Source: Halorubrum sp. Atlit-26R (GTDB lineage Archaea; Halobacteriota; Halobacteria; Halobacteriales; Haloferacaceae). Taken from it: 64,000 nt of DNA. The notes beneath the pieces are model-generated. The model worked only from the letters and a program-made list of their open reading frames with translations. It was not told where the DNA came from and made no database searches. Location: assembly GCF_003666015.1 (NCBI RefSeq), contig NZ_QPLT01000006.1:62001-126000 (forward strand). The letters are read 5' to 3'. Both the position numbers and the translations under genes were made by a program. Below are positions 8,455 to 17,115 of this stretch, in pieces. The first letter of the stretch is position 1. Each line of letters opens with the position of its first letter.

Positions 8455-9162
8455 ATGACTACGGTCGAACCGTCGGGTGTGCTATCGGTCGAGCTACACG
8501 CGCACTCCGCGCTGTCGTACGACGGGCGCGACCCGGTCGAGCTCCTCCTGGAGCAGGCGGCCGCGGTCGGGCTCGACGCGCTCGCCGTCACCGACCACGA
8601 CGAGATCGACGCCAGCATCGAGGCGGCCGAGAAGGCCCCCGACTACGGCCTCGTCGGCATCGTCGGCATGGAGGTGACCTCCGCGGTCGGCCACGTCCTC
8701 GCGTTCGGCATCGAGGAGCGCGTCGAGAGCGGCCTCCCCTTCGACGAGACGCTCGACCGGATCCGCGACCAGGGCGGGATCGCGGTCGTCCCCCACCCCT
8801 TCCAGAAGTCCCGCCACGGCGTCGCCGCCCACATCACCGACGAGCAGCTGGCGAGCGCCGACGCCCTCGAAGTGTACAACTCCCGGCTTTTCACCGGGCG
8901 CTCGAACCGGCAGGCCGAGAAGTTCGCCGTCCGCAACGGGCTCCCGATGACCGCCGGCAGCGACGCCCACATCTCCGAGATGGTCGGGCAGGCCGTGACG
9001 GAGGTGGGCGCCGACGAGCGCTCCGCCGCCGCGATCCTCGACGGCATCGCCGACGGCCGGACGAGCGTCGTCGGCAAGCGCACCCCGTGGCGGGTGTCGC
9101 TCCGGCAGTTCGGCGGGGGCGCCAAGCGCCGCGCGCTCCGCGCGCTCGACGTCCTCCGGTGA
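8455..9162 (+). CDS. PHP-domain metal-dependent phosphoesterase
   Basis: A 235-residue protein of the polymerase and histidinol phosphatase (PHP) superfamily. The HAHS motif (His15, His17) and TDHDE (Asp47, His48) supply the first metal ligands. HPF near residue 105 and the late AGSDAHIS segment complete the trinuclear site. Similar haloarchaeal proteins are generic phosphatases or phosphodiesterases of unknown substrate. The ATG is chosen as the family-like start; the frame runs on upstream through repeat copy 2, where it is non-coding. Its stop overlaps an in-frame GTG of the next gene, so the two genes are likely co-transcribed. Confidence 0.87.
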   Translation: MTTVEPSGVLSVELHAHSALSYDGRDPVELLLEQAAAVGLDALAVTDHDEIDASIEAAEKAPDYGLVGIVGMEVTSAVGHVLAFGIEERVESGLPFDETLDRIRDQGGIAVVPHPFQKSRHGVAAHITDEQLASADALEVYNSRLFTGRSNRQAEKFAVRNGLPMTAGSDAHISEMVGQAVTEVGADERSAAAILDGIADGRTSVVGKRTPWRVSLRQFGGGAKRRALRALDVLR

Positions 9163-9170
9163 CCGCGACG

Positions 9171-10418
9171 ATGACCCCGCAACCCACCGACCTGCGCGGC
9201 GCCTCCGCAGACCGCGTCCGCGACGCCCTCCGCGACGGCGACCCGCTCCCCGGCGGTCGCGGCTTCGCCGGCCTACTGACCGACCCGCCGAAGTGGGACT
9301 CGCCGGACCGCGACGCTCCGAACCGGGAGGGGTCGGTCCTCGTCCGCGACGTCCTCGGCCGGCAGCCGCTGTTCATCGAGCGGGAGGCGCTCGACCCGGA
9401 GTCCGACCGGCGACCGACGGACCCGGAGGCGTGGGCGTTCGACCGTGGCGCGCTCGCCGACCCGGCGTCGGTCCCGGCCGGGAGCGTCGTCTCGGCAAGC
9501 GGGACCGAACACGTCTGGGGGCTCCCCGACTCGGAGCCGACCGCTGACCGAGAGGCCGCGCTGTCGGCGGTCGACGACGCGGTGAGCGCGGCGCTCGGCG
9601 ACCTCGCGACCTCACCCGCTTCGGCGCGCGCCGAGGGAACCGCTGACGGCGACCTCGCGGTCGCCTTCTCGGGCGGCGTCGACTCCGGGCTCGTCGCGGC
9701 CGCCGTCCCCGAGGCCCCCTGTTACGTCGCCGGCTTCGAGGGGAGCCACGACGTCGCCGCCGCGCGCGAGGCAGCGAGCGCGATGGAGCGCGACCTGCGG
9801 GTCGTCGAGATAACGCACGAGGACCTCCGGCGCGCCGTGCGCTCGGTCGCGGCCGCGACCGGTCGCCGGAACCCGATGGACGTCGCCATCGCGGTGCCGC
9901 TGTTCCTGACGGCAGAGGCGGCCGCCGCGGACGGGTTCGGCCGGCTCGCGGTCGGGCAGGGCGCCGACGAGCTGTTCGGCGGGTACAGCAAGGTCGTCGA
10001 CCCCGCCGACGACCCCCGCGTCGACGCGGATACCGTCCGCGGGGCGCGGACCGAGACCGTCCGCACGCTCCCTGACCAGTTAGAGCGGGACGTCCTCGCG
10101 CTCCGCGCCGCCGGCGTCGAACCCGCGACGCCGCTGCTCGACGACCGGGTCGTCGCCGCCGCGCTGGCGCTCCCCGACGACCTGCTCGTCGACGCGGACG
10201 AGCGGAAGGTCGCGCTGCGTCGGGTCGCCGCCGGACGCGTCCCGGCGTCGGTCCACGCCGCGGACAAGAAGGCGGTCCAGTACGGCACGTACGTCTCCCG
10301 CGAGCTCGACCGGCTCGCGCGGCGGGCGGGCTACAAGCGGCGGATGGACGACCACGTCGGGAAGTACGTCGAGGCGCTGTGTAGCGAGGAAAAACCGGCC
10401 GGTGAGGGCCGGAGCTGA
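9171..10418 (+). CDS. Asparagine synthetase-like PP-loop ATPase without glutaminase cysteine
   Basis: A 415-residue protein related to asparagine synthase AsnB. The C-terminal half has the ATP pyrophosphatase loop SGGVDS (about 167-172) and GQGADELFGG (about 262-271), which bind ATP and form the aspartyl-adenylate in AsnB. The N-terminal 150 residues look like a shortened Ntn amidotransferase domain but lack the Cys2 nucleophile at either possible start (ATG 9171 or the in-frame GTG 9159). It therefore cannot use glutamine in the classical way and may use ammonia or act on another substrate. GTG 9159 overlaps the PHP stop codon. Confidence 0.8.
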   Translation: MTPQPTDLRGASADRVRDALRDGDPLPGGRGFAGLLTDPPKWDSPDRDAPNREGSVLVRDVLGRQPLFIEREALDPESDRRPTDPEAWAFDRGALADPASVPAGSVVSASGTEHVWGLPDSEPTADREAALSAVDDAVSAALGDLATSPASARAEGTADGDLAVAFSGGVDSGLVAAAVPEAPCYVAGFEGSHDVAAAREAASAMERDLRVVEITHEDLRRAVRSVAAATGRRNPMDVAIAVPLFLTAEAAAADGFGRLAVGQGADELFGGYSKVVDPADDPRVDADTVRGARTETVRTLPDQLERDVLALRAAGVEPATPLLDDRVVAAALALPDDLLVDADERKVALRRVAAGRVPASVHAADKKAVQYGTYVSRELDRLARRAGYKRRMDDHVGKYVEALCSEEKPAGEGRS

Positions 10419-10676
10419 CCAAGTCGCCGCGCGGAGTACCAGTCCTGCGGCCGACGCCCGTTCGAACGGGCGTCTACTGAAATATCGACAGGAGAGGTAT
10501 AAAATCCGGGCAGTAGCGACAAATATGACTCGGCTGCGGCCGGGCAGAAAACGATCGTCCGCGGATGGGACCGATTAGTGCCGAATCTCCGCATCGGGAA
10601 CCCGCTTTGCCGGAGAAAGTTCACGTCCATCCGGGCGAAAACCGACGAGTTCGCGGGCTCGCGGGCGGCCGCTGCG

Positions 10677-11357
10677 TCAGCGGACCAGGTACGGGTCGCT
10701 GCCGGCGATGAACCGTCCGAGGTCGCTCTCGCGTCGGAAGTCGGTCGAGCGCAGCTCTCCGAGCGAGTCGACGAGCCGGTCGGCGTCGCCGTCCGACCAG
10801 TCGGCCGGATCCTTGATCGGGACGACGAGCCAGCCGGCGCCGAGCAGCTCCTCGCCGTGGAGCGCGTCCATGTCGACCTCGGTCTTCCACGCCCGCGCGG
10901 TGTAGGTCTCCAAGACGTGTTCGGTCGCCCGCGCGCCGACCGGGAGCAGCACGTGGGCCGCGATGGCGCGGACCTCGGCGTCGAAGAAGCGCTCCATGTC
11001 GTCGTAGGCGTCGTCGTCCGGGACCCCCTCGCTCGCGCACATGTGGAGGTACGAGAGGAACGTCCGGTCGGTTCGAAGGGGGTCGACCGCGGTCGGGTCG
11101 CCCTCGCGCGCGACGCCGTCGGGGGCGACGCCGTCGGCGAGCCCCGCGATCAGCCCGGCCGCTTCGAGCGCCGACAGGAACGCGGGCGACCACGCCTCCC
11201 CGGTGAAGGGGACGCCCGCCGCGCTCCCGCCGTGGACGCCGGGGTAGTCGCCGACGACGTGGAAGTCGGCGTTGGCGTCGCCGTAGCCGGGGACGAACGA
11301 GGGGCAGTCGGGGCGCATCCCGAAGGGGTTCCGGGTTCGGTCCGTGACGTTCTTCAC
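10677..11357 (-). CDS. Uracil-DNA glycosylase family protein
   Basis: A 226-residue protein of the UDG superfamily, expected to remove uracil from DNA. FHVVGDYPGVHGGSAAGVPFTG (about 32-53) corresponds to motif A with the base-binding loop. HVLLPVGARATEHVL (about 134-148) resembles the central strand before the leucine loop. The length and the cysteine near the N-terminus suit the family 4/5-like archaeal enzymes, although the four-cysteine iron-sulfur set is not evident. A TATA-like GATATAAC on the minus strand near 11387 lies about 30 bp before the ATG, so the transcript is probably leaderless. Confidence 0.75.
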   Translation of the reverse strand: MKNVTDRTRNPFGMRPDCPSFVPGYGDANADFHVVGDYPGVHGGSAAGVPFTGEAWSPAFLSALEAAGLIAGLADGVAPDGVAREGDPTAVDPLRTDRTFLSYLHMCASEGVPDDDAYDDMERFFDAEVRAIAAHVLLPVGARATEHVLETYTARAWKTEVDMDALHGEELLGAGWLVVPIKDPADWSDGDADRLVDSLGELRSTDFRRESDLGRFIAGSDPYLVR

Positions 11358-11600
11358 GCGACCGGTTAGGCGTTCGCTCGGTTATATCGCGTTCGGTCCG
11401 GCGGGGACAGAGCCGACGCGAAGCGCCGATGCGAGGCGCACGAACCGCCGTGAATTCTCGTAAGTTATGGGGATAAACGGGGTCAAACCGGGTTGGGATA
11501 CGCGTCGATCGGCGCGGGACGGGAGAAGTTTCAGGATCGTTAATTTATGACCAGGAACCGCAAGACCGCGTCGGGGTGGAATCGGCGGCAGGCACGGAAG

Positions 11601-11612
11601 ATATTTATATAT
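11601..11612 (+). promoter_or_regulatory. TATA box of the 58-residue protein gene
   Basis: ATATTTATATAT stands out in an otherwise GC-rich gap and lies about 34 bp ahead of the ATG at 11641. This is suitable for an archaeal promoter with a leader of around ten bases. Confidence 0.6.
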
Positions 11613-11640
11613 CCCCGCGTTCGGCTGGGGCAGAAGTCCA

Positions 11641-11817
11641 ATGTTCGACCGCATCCGAACCGCGGCCCTCTTCGGGCTGCACCAAGCGACCGTCGCCGTC
11701 GGGATCTCGCTGTTCCCGATGGCCGTCTTCGCGCGTCAGCGCCTCGGTATCAACGTCCCCGTCGGCCGGCTCGTCGAGACTACCACCGAGGCGTTCGAGG
11801 CCGCAGCCGAGGAGTGA
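11641..11817 (+). CDS. Small membrane-associated protein, function unknown
   Basis: A 58-residue protein beginning MFDRIRTAALFGLHQATVAV. It has one hydrophobic or amphipathic segment (about residues 8-30) and an acidic C-terminus ending EAFEAAAEE. The codon bias matches neighbouring genes and a strong TATA box precedes it, so it is likely real. No domain is recognised. Confidence 0.65.
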   Translation: MFDRIRTAALFGLHQATVAVGISLFPMAVFARQRLGINVPVGRLVETTTEAFEAAAEE

Positions 11818-12013
11818 CCGCCCGGCCGTAGCGACTCGTTTTACGACCCCGACCGCACCCAGACCGGCGCCGAGCGACCGCAACGTCGATATCTACGGAG
11901 CGCCGCTCCCGTCACCGCTCCCGCTCCGAGCCACGTACCTCGTCGCCGTCGGCCGGTCGCGACCCGGCCACGGATAGGCCCGTCGGAACCGGTCGGCGGC
12001 CCCCGAAGGGTTG

Positions 12014-12021
12014 CCTTTATC
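12014..12021 (+). promoter_or_regulatory. TATA box of psmB
   Basis: CCTTTATC centred about 29 bp before the psmB ATG fits a leaderless haloarchaeal promoter. Confidence 0.5.
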
Positions 12022-12046
12022 AGCGCGCCGAGCCAACGAGCGTGTA

Positions 12047-12778
12047 ATGCGAACACCGACTGGCGACCTCTCCGACGGGCCGGCCGCCGACCTGGGCCGC
12101 GACCAGCCCGTCTTCGGACCGGAGCTCGGCGAGTTCGAACACAGCGAGCGCCGCGCCGCGAAGGCGGAGGAGGACGGCGAGATGAAGACCGGGACCACGA
12201 CCGTCGGCATCAAGGCCGACGACGGCGTCGTGATGGCGACCGACATGCGCGCCTCCCTCGGCGGCATGGTCTCCTCGAAGGACGTCCAGAAGGTCGAGGA
12301 GATCCATCCGCGCGGCGCCCTCACCATCGCGGGCTCCGTCTCGGCCGCACAGAACCTCATCTCGACGCTCCGCGCCGAGACGAGCCTCTACGAGGCCCGC
12401 CGCGGCAAGGACATGTCGATGGAGGCGCTGTCGACGCTGACCGGCAACCTCCTCCGCTCCGGCGCGTTCTTCGTCGTCCAGCCGATCCTGGGCGGCGTCG
12501 ACGACGAGGGTGCCCACATCTACTCCATCGACGCCCTCGGCGGCACGACCGAGGAGGAGTACACCGTCACCGGCTCCGGGTCGCAGTACGCGCTCGGTGT
12601 CTTAGAACAGGAGTACGACGACGAGGTCACCATCGACGAGGCGAAGACCATCGCCGCGAAGGCGATCCAGTCCGCCGTCGAGCGCGACCTCGCCTCCGGC
12701 AACGGGATCAACGTCGCGGTCGTCACCGACGACGGCGTCGAGATCACCCGCTACAAGGACTTCGACGACCTGCTGTAA
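12047..12778 (+). CDS. psmB: Proteasome subunit beta
   Basis: A 243-residue catalytic subunit of the archaeal 20S proteasome. A 49-residue propeptide ends at Gly49, and autocleavage would expose Thr50 as the N-terminal nucleophile (KTGTTTVGIKA). Downstream are the expected catalytic Asp/Lys region (DMRASLGGMVSSKDVQK, about 66-82) and the conserved TGSGSQYALGVLE segment (about 178-190). It works with alpha subunits and an AAA unfoldase; no alpha gene lies in the window. Confidence 0.97.
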   Translation: MRTPTGDLSDGPAADLGRDQPVFGPELGEFEHSERRAAKAEEDGEMKTGTTTVGIKADDGVVMATDMRASLGGMVSSKDVQKVEEIHPRGALTIAGSVSAAQNLISTLRAETSLYEARRGKDMSMEALSTLTGNLLRSGAFFVVQPILGGVDDEGAHIYSIDALGGTTEEEYTVTGSGSQYALGVLEQEYDDEVTIDEAKTIAAKAIQSAVERDLASGNGINVAVVTDDGVEITRYKDFDDLL

Positions 12779-12868
12779 TCGGCGCGCCGCCGACCCGTCT
12801 CCGCTCGTTTCTTTCGGATCGCTCGTTCGCGAGTAGCAACTCCGTCAGCGATGTATTTTTTCCTCCCG

Positions 12869-13609
12869 TCACCGCCGCAGGCCCGGCGGCGCGCGGATGC
12901 CGTCGCCCCAGTAGAAGCGCGGGCCGAGCAGGAGGTAGCCGGTAGAGAGGAACAGCAGCGCGAACGCGAACCCCTCGCCGATCCACGCCGGGAGCGCGTC
13001 GGTCGCCATATGACCGGCGGGGGTGAGGATCACGGCGGCCTGCACGACGCCCATCACGAGCGCGTCCTGCGCGTGGAGGTCGGGGTACGTGACCGTCGAC
13101 CCCATCAGCAGCGCGAACGCCGTCGTCGCCGCGACGAGGAGGAGCGGGGCGGTGTAGCCGGCGATAACGGCGGCCGCGAGCACCGTCGCCGCCAGCGTGG
13201 TCGGGACGCCCACCGTCTCCCGAGCGCCGTCCTCGTCGACCGTGTAGAGGCCGAGCCGGGCGACGGCGGCGGCGACGAACAGCGCGCCCGCGCCGACGCC
13301 GGCCGCGACGAGGACCGGCTCCGCCGCGAACGAGCGCCCGTCGCGGACCACGGCGGCCACGAGGAAGGCGGGCGCCACGCCGAAGGAGGCCACGTCGGCC
13401 AGCGAGTCGAGGTACGGGCCGGCGGGCGTCGACCCCCGGTGCCGGGCGACGACCCCGTCGAGCCCGTCCGCGACCGCCGCGAGGAGCACGAGCCGGGCCG
13501 CGAGCGCGACGTCGACCGTCGCGGCGACGACGGCGAGGAAGCCGACGGCGGCGTTGGCCACGGTCACCGCGTCCGCGAGCCCGAGCCGCCGAGCGAACCG
13601 CAGAGGCAT
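12869..13609 (-). CDS. pssA: CDP-alcohol phosphatidyltransferase (archaetidylserine synthase type)
   Basis: A 246-residue membrane enzyme that attaches an alcohol head group, probably serine, to CDP-archaeol. The CDP-alcohol signature is complete: DG at 51-52, AR at 55-56, Gly64, Asp68 and Asp72. About seven hydrophobic helices follow. Length and arrangement match archaeal PssA-type enzymes. The choice between serine and another alcohol is inferred from family membership. Confidence 0.85.
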   Translation of the reverse strand: MPLRFARRLGLADAVTVANAAVGFLAVVAATVDVALAARLVLLAAVADGLDGVVARHRGSTPAGPYLDSLADVASFGVAPAFLVAAVVRDGRSFAAEPVLVAAGVGAGALFVAAAVARLGLYTVDEDGARETVGVPTTLAATVLAAAVIAGYTAPLLLVAATTAFALLMGSTVTYPDLHAQDALVMGVVQAAVILTPAGHMATDALPAWIGEGFAFALLFLSTGYLLLGPRFYWGDGIRAPPGLRR

Positions 13610-13711
13610 ACCGTATCGGTCGACGAGCCGGGTTTTAGGGCTTGTTATCTCGTCGACGCGGGCGGGCGGTTCGCGTCGCGAGCGCGGTCTCGCCGACGCG
13701 ACCGGCCGCCG

Positions 13712-14764
13712 TCAGGGAACGTACCAGATGCCGCGTCCGAAGTCGAGCCACTCGCCGACCACGACGTGCGGCATCGCGATGACGCAGACGAAGATTGTGT
13801 AGAAGGCGACGGCGCCGGAGAGCAGCGACCCGCCGGCCAGCGGGTTCGGCGCGACGGTCCACAGCCCTGCCGCGACGGTCGCCGTGACCAGCGCGCCGAC
13901 GACGAGGACGCCCCACGCGACGACGAGCGAGACGCCCTCCGTCCGGTCCGGCTGCTCCCGCTCGACGACCATGCTCCGCGCCGACTGCCGCAGCGAGTAC
14001 CACAGCGGGAAGTAGAGCCCGATGGCGACGACCACCGGAACCAAGGCGAAGTACGCGACGAGCAGCAGCGTCTCCGCGGCGTCGAGGAGCCACGACCGGC
14101 TCACGCCGCCGGTCGAGCGGAGGCTCGTCGCGAGGCCGCCGCCGAGGTGCGCCAGCACCGCCAGCCCGAACGCGCCGCCCAGCGCGGTCGTGAACACCTC
14201 GGGGTTCGACGCGGCCGGCCCGGCCAACCGCCCGTCGAAGACGCCCAGCATGATGCCGGTGAAGCCGTAGAAGGTGTCGGTCCAGAAGACGGCGGGGACG
14301 ACCATCACGGCTCCGCCGCGGACCAGCGCGGCCAGGGCGCGCTGGGGCCGCGTCGGCAGGTGATCGGTGCCGACTAAGGCGTCCATCACGCGGAGGTCAC
14401 CGTGACCCCCTTTCGCGACCGCCGTCCCGAACGCGAGCGCCAGCGCGGGCAGCGGCGCGACGACGAACAGCGCCACGAACGACGCGACGAAGCCGAGGTA
14501 CAGCGCCACGTACCGCGCGCCGAACGGGAGCCCCCGCCGGCGGAGGTTCGAGAAGTGTTCGTACCCGCCGTGCGGGAGGTTCAGCGCGACCATCCCGACG
14601 AGGTACGCGATCATCTGCGTCCGGAGCGACAGGTCGGTGCCGGCCGCGGAGAGCGCGCCGAACCCGACCGCGAGCAGGAGCAACGCCGCGCGGGACGCAC
14701 CGATGGCCGTCCGTTCCGGTTCACCGAGGAGCCGCCGCACCGGACTCGCCGTCGACGTCGACAT
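13712..14764 (-). CDS. brp: Brp/Blh-family beta-carotene 15,15'-dioxygenase
   Basis: A 350-residue polytopic membrane enzyme that cleaves beta-carotene to retinal for the rhodopsins encoded nearby. Histidine-bearing helices typical of the family are visible: NLPHGGYEHFSNL (about 62-74), a KGGHGDLRVMDA stretch (about 117-128) and IAMPHVVVGEWLDFG near the C-terminus. These histidines coordinate the iron. As in Halobacterium, the gene lies a short distance from bop, here on the opposite strand, with repeat copy 3 and the zinc-ribbon gene between them. Confidence 0.92.
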   Translation of the reverse strand: MSTSTASPVRRLLGEPERTAIGASRAALLLLAVGFGALSAAGTDLSLRTQMIAYLVGMVALNLPHGGYEHFSNLRRRGLPFGARYVALYLGFVASFVALFVVAPLPALALAFGTAVAKGGHGDLRVMDALVGTDHLPTRPQRALAALVRGGAVMVVPAVFWTDTFYGFTGIMLGVFDGRLAGPAASNPEVFTTALGGAFGLAVLAHLGGGLATSLRSTGGVSRSWLLDAAETLLLVAYFALVPVVVAIGLYFPLWYSLRQSARSMVVEREQPDRTEGVSLVVAWGVLVVGALVTATVAAGLWTVAPNPLAGGSLLSGAVAFYTIFVCVIAMPHVVVGEWLDFGRGIWYVP

Positions 14765-14813
14765 GGGTGTCAGTAGGGGCGTTACGGGGTTAGGGCCTCG
14801 TCGCCATTATTCG

Positions 14814-14827
14814 GTCTTTTATATTCT
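14814..14827 (-). promoter_or_regulatory. TATA box of brp
   Basis: GAATATAAAAGACC on the minus strand lies about 50 bp before the brp ATG and is the only AT-rich promoter-like motif there. No clear match to the bop activating sequence was found upstream of it. Confidence 0.5.
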
Positions 14828-14978
14828 CGGCTCTGTCGGAACCCCTACTTTTCAGATGAATTTCGTCTGAAACGGTCGGTCGCTGAAGAGTGTTTCCTGA
14901 TCGGCAGCGGGAACGAGTATCGCAGATCGGCGGCCGCGATGTGGCATTTAAATAACCACGAGCGACGGTGACGAGCGC

Positions 14979-15318
14979 TTATAAAATGGGGTGCGGTGGC
15001 GCGCCTGTGAGCGGCCGGAGCGAAGCGGAGGCCGCGAGCCAGCCCGCGAGGGACGCCGTGAACGCCCGCAGGGCGTGAGCGGCGAGGTTGGGGAGGCGTG
15101 AGGTGCGGTTGCGGGGCTGTGCGGGGCGGGACTCAAAGGGGCAGTCGCGAGGCGGGCGCAGGCGACGTAAGCACCGCAACGAGGGAGCGGTAGCGACCGA
15201 GTGAGGAGCACAGCGAGCGTGCGCCCGCCTCGCGACTGGGGCTTTGGAGACTACCATCTCAGCAGCGTCGATTACTTATAAATAGTCGACAGCAATACCG
15301 CGATCTGACTTATAAATG
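14979..15318 (+). repeat. Structured dispersed repeat, copy 3
   Basis: Read on the plus strand: TTATAAAA box at 14979-14986, body from GCGGTGGC at about 14992. P1 inner arms GCGGCC and GGCCGC surround GGAGCGAAGCGGA. P2 arms are GCCGTGAACGCCC and GGGCGTGAGCGGC. P3 is a long perfect stem, AGTCGCGAGGCGGGCGCA with TGCGCCCGCCTCGCGACT. The tail has ACTGGGGCTTTGGAG and TATA-like boxes near 15276 and 15311. From there to 15485 is about 165 bp of GC-rich sequence where I see no gene. Confidence 0.85.
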
Positions 15319-15485
15319 CCCACGCCATCGCACTGAGCGACGTGCTACACTTACTCCCGCTATCGCTCGCCGCTACCCCTGTACTGACCAGCGCCAGTTC
15401 AGAACGCGTCACCTGTGAGGGTTCGACGGAGCCGCGTGTCTGTTCGGCGACGCGCTGAGCGGAGAGCGAGGGGGTCGGAACGGGC

Positions 15486-15866
15486 TCAGTACGTGTGGAT
15501 CACTTCGCCGCAGCGCGTGCACTCGATCGTGTCCGAGCGAAACAGCCGCTCCTTCTTCTCGGTCGGCCCGTTACACTCGGGGCAGACGCCGAGGTTGCGG
15601 CCGTCGGCCACGCGCGCGGACAGGTCGAGGAACTGGTTCTCCAGCTTGTCGATCCGTTCGGACTGCTCCTCGACGACCAACCGGAGCTCCTCGATGGTCT
15701 CGTCGCGCTCCTCGACCGCGGTCGACAGCTCCTCGATGCGCTGTTCGTACTCGTCGATCGCCTCGACGTCGATGGTGACGTCGTCGGCCGCCTCCGTTTC
15801 GGCCTCCCGCTCCGCGGTGGTTTCTGTCGTCGACTCCGCCTCCGCTTCGGTGTCGTCGTCGGCCAT
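15486..15866 (-). CDS. Coiled-coil zinc-ribbon protein next to bop
   Basis: A 126-residue acidic protein divergent from bop. Residues 1-30 are low-complexity acidic. Residues 35-85 form a heptad-rich coiled coil (IEELSTAVEERDETIEELRL region). The C-terminus is a zinc ribbon with Cys95, Cys98, Cys116 and Cys119. It shares the bop intergenic region and may be co-regulated, but it is much longer than the small Brz zinc-finger regulator known near bop in Halobacterium, and homology to Brz is not evident. Confidence 0.75.
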   Translation of the reverse strand: MADDDTEAEAESTTETTAEREAETEAADDVTIDVEAIDEYEQRIEELSTAVEERDETIEELRLVVEEQSERIDKLENQFLDLSARVADGRNLGVCPECNGPTEKKERLFRSDTIECTRCGEVIHTY

Positions 15867-15988
15867 ACAGCATTACTGGGGCCCCAGGTTGATTACTTTC
15901 GGGCCGACAACGTATCCCTCGACGGGCGACGCGACGCGGGCAGCGACCCCCGAGGGACCCCGACGGTCGACCGCCCGCGGGCGCCGAT

Positions 15989-16026
15989 ACCTAACTGGGT
16001 TGGCATCGATCTGAATAGAATATATA
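15989..16026 (+). promoter_or_regulatory. bop promoter: upstream activating sequence plus TATA box
   Basis: ACCTAACTGGGTTGG at 15989-16003 closely resembles the bop upstream activating sequence of Halobacterium (roughly ACC-N-NACTAGTTNG), the site through which Bat is thought to act. AATATATAC at 16018-16026 is the TATA element. Its spacing puts transcription start within a few bases of the ATG at 16045, as in the nearly leaderless bop mRNA of Halobacterium. The Bat gene lies 3 kb away at 19372. Confidence 0.75.
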
Positions 16027-16044
16027 CTGTACCATGAGGTGGGT

Positions 16045-16827
16045 ATGGACCCGATAGCGCTACAGGCGGGATACGACCTGCTCGGGGACGGACGTCCCGA
16101 GACGCTCTGGTTGGGTATAGGCACGCTACTAATGCTCATCGGGACCTTCTACTTCATCGCCCGCGGTTGGGGCGTGACTGACAAGGAGGCCCGTGAGTAC
16201 TACGCGATCACGATCCTCGTGCCGGGGATCGCGTCGGCGGCGTACCTGTCGATGTTCTTCGGCATCGGGCTGACGACCGTCGAGGTCGCCGGGATGGCGG
16301 AGCCGCTCGAGATCTACTACGCTCGGTACGCTGACTGGCTGTTCACGACGCCGCTGCTGCTGCTCGACCTCGCGCTGCTCGCGAAGGTCGACCGCGTGAC
16401 CATCGGGACGCTCATCGGCGTCGACGCGCTGATGATCGTCACCGGCCTCATCGGCGCGCTCTCGCACACGCCGCTCGCTCGGTACACCTGGTGGCTGTTC
16501 AGCACGATCGCGTTCCTGTTCGTGCTGTACTACCTCCTGACGAGCCTGCGTAGCGCGGCGAAGCAGCGCTCGGCCGAGGTACAGAGCACGTTCAACACGC
16601 TGACAGCGCTCGTCGCCGTCCTCTGGACGGCATACCCGATCCTGTGGATCGTCGGGACCGAGGGCGCGGGCGTCGTCGGTCTCGGTATCGAGACCCTCGC
16701 GTTCATGGTTCTCGACGTGACGGCGAAGGTCGGATTCGGATTCGTCCTGCTCCGCAGCCGCGCCATCCTCGGCGACACCGAGGCGCCGGAGCCCTCCGCG
16801 GGCGCCGACGCCCAGGCCGCGGACTGA
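16045..16827 (+). CDS. bop: Archaerhodopsin-type bacteriorhodopsin, light-driven proton pump
   Basis: A 260-residue seven-helix retinal protein that pumps protons out of the cell in light. The start [16 protein letters not shown] is that of archaerhodopsin precursors from Halorubrum, with a short leader removed before the glutamine at position 7. Functional residues are all present: Lys228 for the retinal Schiff base, Asp97 (primary acceptor), Asp108 (internal donor) and Asp224 (counter-ion). The C-terminal [13 protein letters not shown] tail is archaerhodopsin-like. The in-frame GTG two codons earlier is rejected in favour of this ATG. Confidence 0.98.
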   Translation: MDPIALQAGYDLLGDGRPETLWLGIGTLLMLIGTFYFIARGWGVTDKEAREYYAITILVPGIASAAYLSMFFGIGLTTVEVAGMAEPLEIYYARYADWLFTTPLLLLDLALLAKVDRVTIGTLIGVDALMIVTGLIGALSHTPLARYTWWLFSTIAFLFVLYYLLTSLRSAAKQRSAEVQSTFNTLTALVAVLWTAYPILWIVGTEGAGVVGLGIETLAFMVLDVTAKVGFGFVLLRSRAILGDTEAPEPSAGADAQAAD

Positions 16828-16890
16828 GCGGTTAGCGAACCCGGACGCGGTAGAACAGCGCGGCGAAACCGACCTTCACCTTCATTTTCA

Positions 16891-17115
16891 ATGACCAACA
16901 CTACGACCGAACAGCCGGCAGAGCTGCGTACGCGCTCCGTCGTCGGGCTCGGCGTCTGCGTCGCGACCGCGCTCGTCGGAATCTTCCTGATCCCGACGCT
17001 ACAGGAGCCGAGCGGCGGGCTCAACGTACGGTTCTGGACGATGGCGGCGCTGGAGCTGCTCGCCATGGGCGGCGTCGTCTACTTCGTCTTGAACCTCCAC
17101 GAGGAGCCGAGTTAG
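16891..17115 (+). CDS. Small two-helix membrane protein downstream of bop
   Basis: A 74-residue protein beginning MTNTTTEQPAEL, with two predicted membrane helices (about 17-36 and 47-66) joined by a loop LQEPSGGLNVRFW. It lies 63 bp after bop on the same strand and may share its transcript. Its stop codon overlaps the stop of the convergent AAA ATPase gene. I do not recognise the family. Confidence 0.7.
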   Translation: MTNTTTEQPAELRTRSVVGLGVCVATALVGIFLIPTLQEPSGGLNVRFWTMAALELLAMGGVVYFVLNLHEEPS

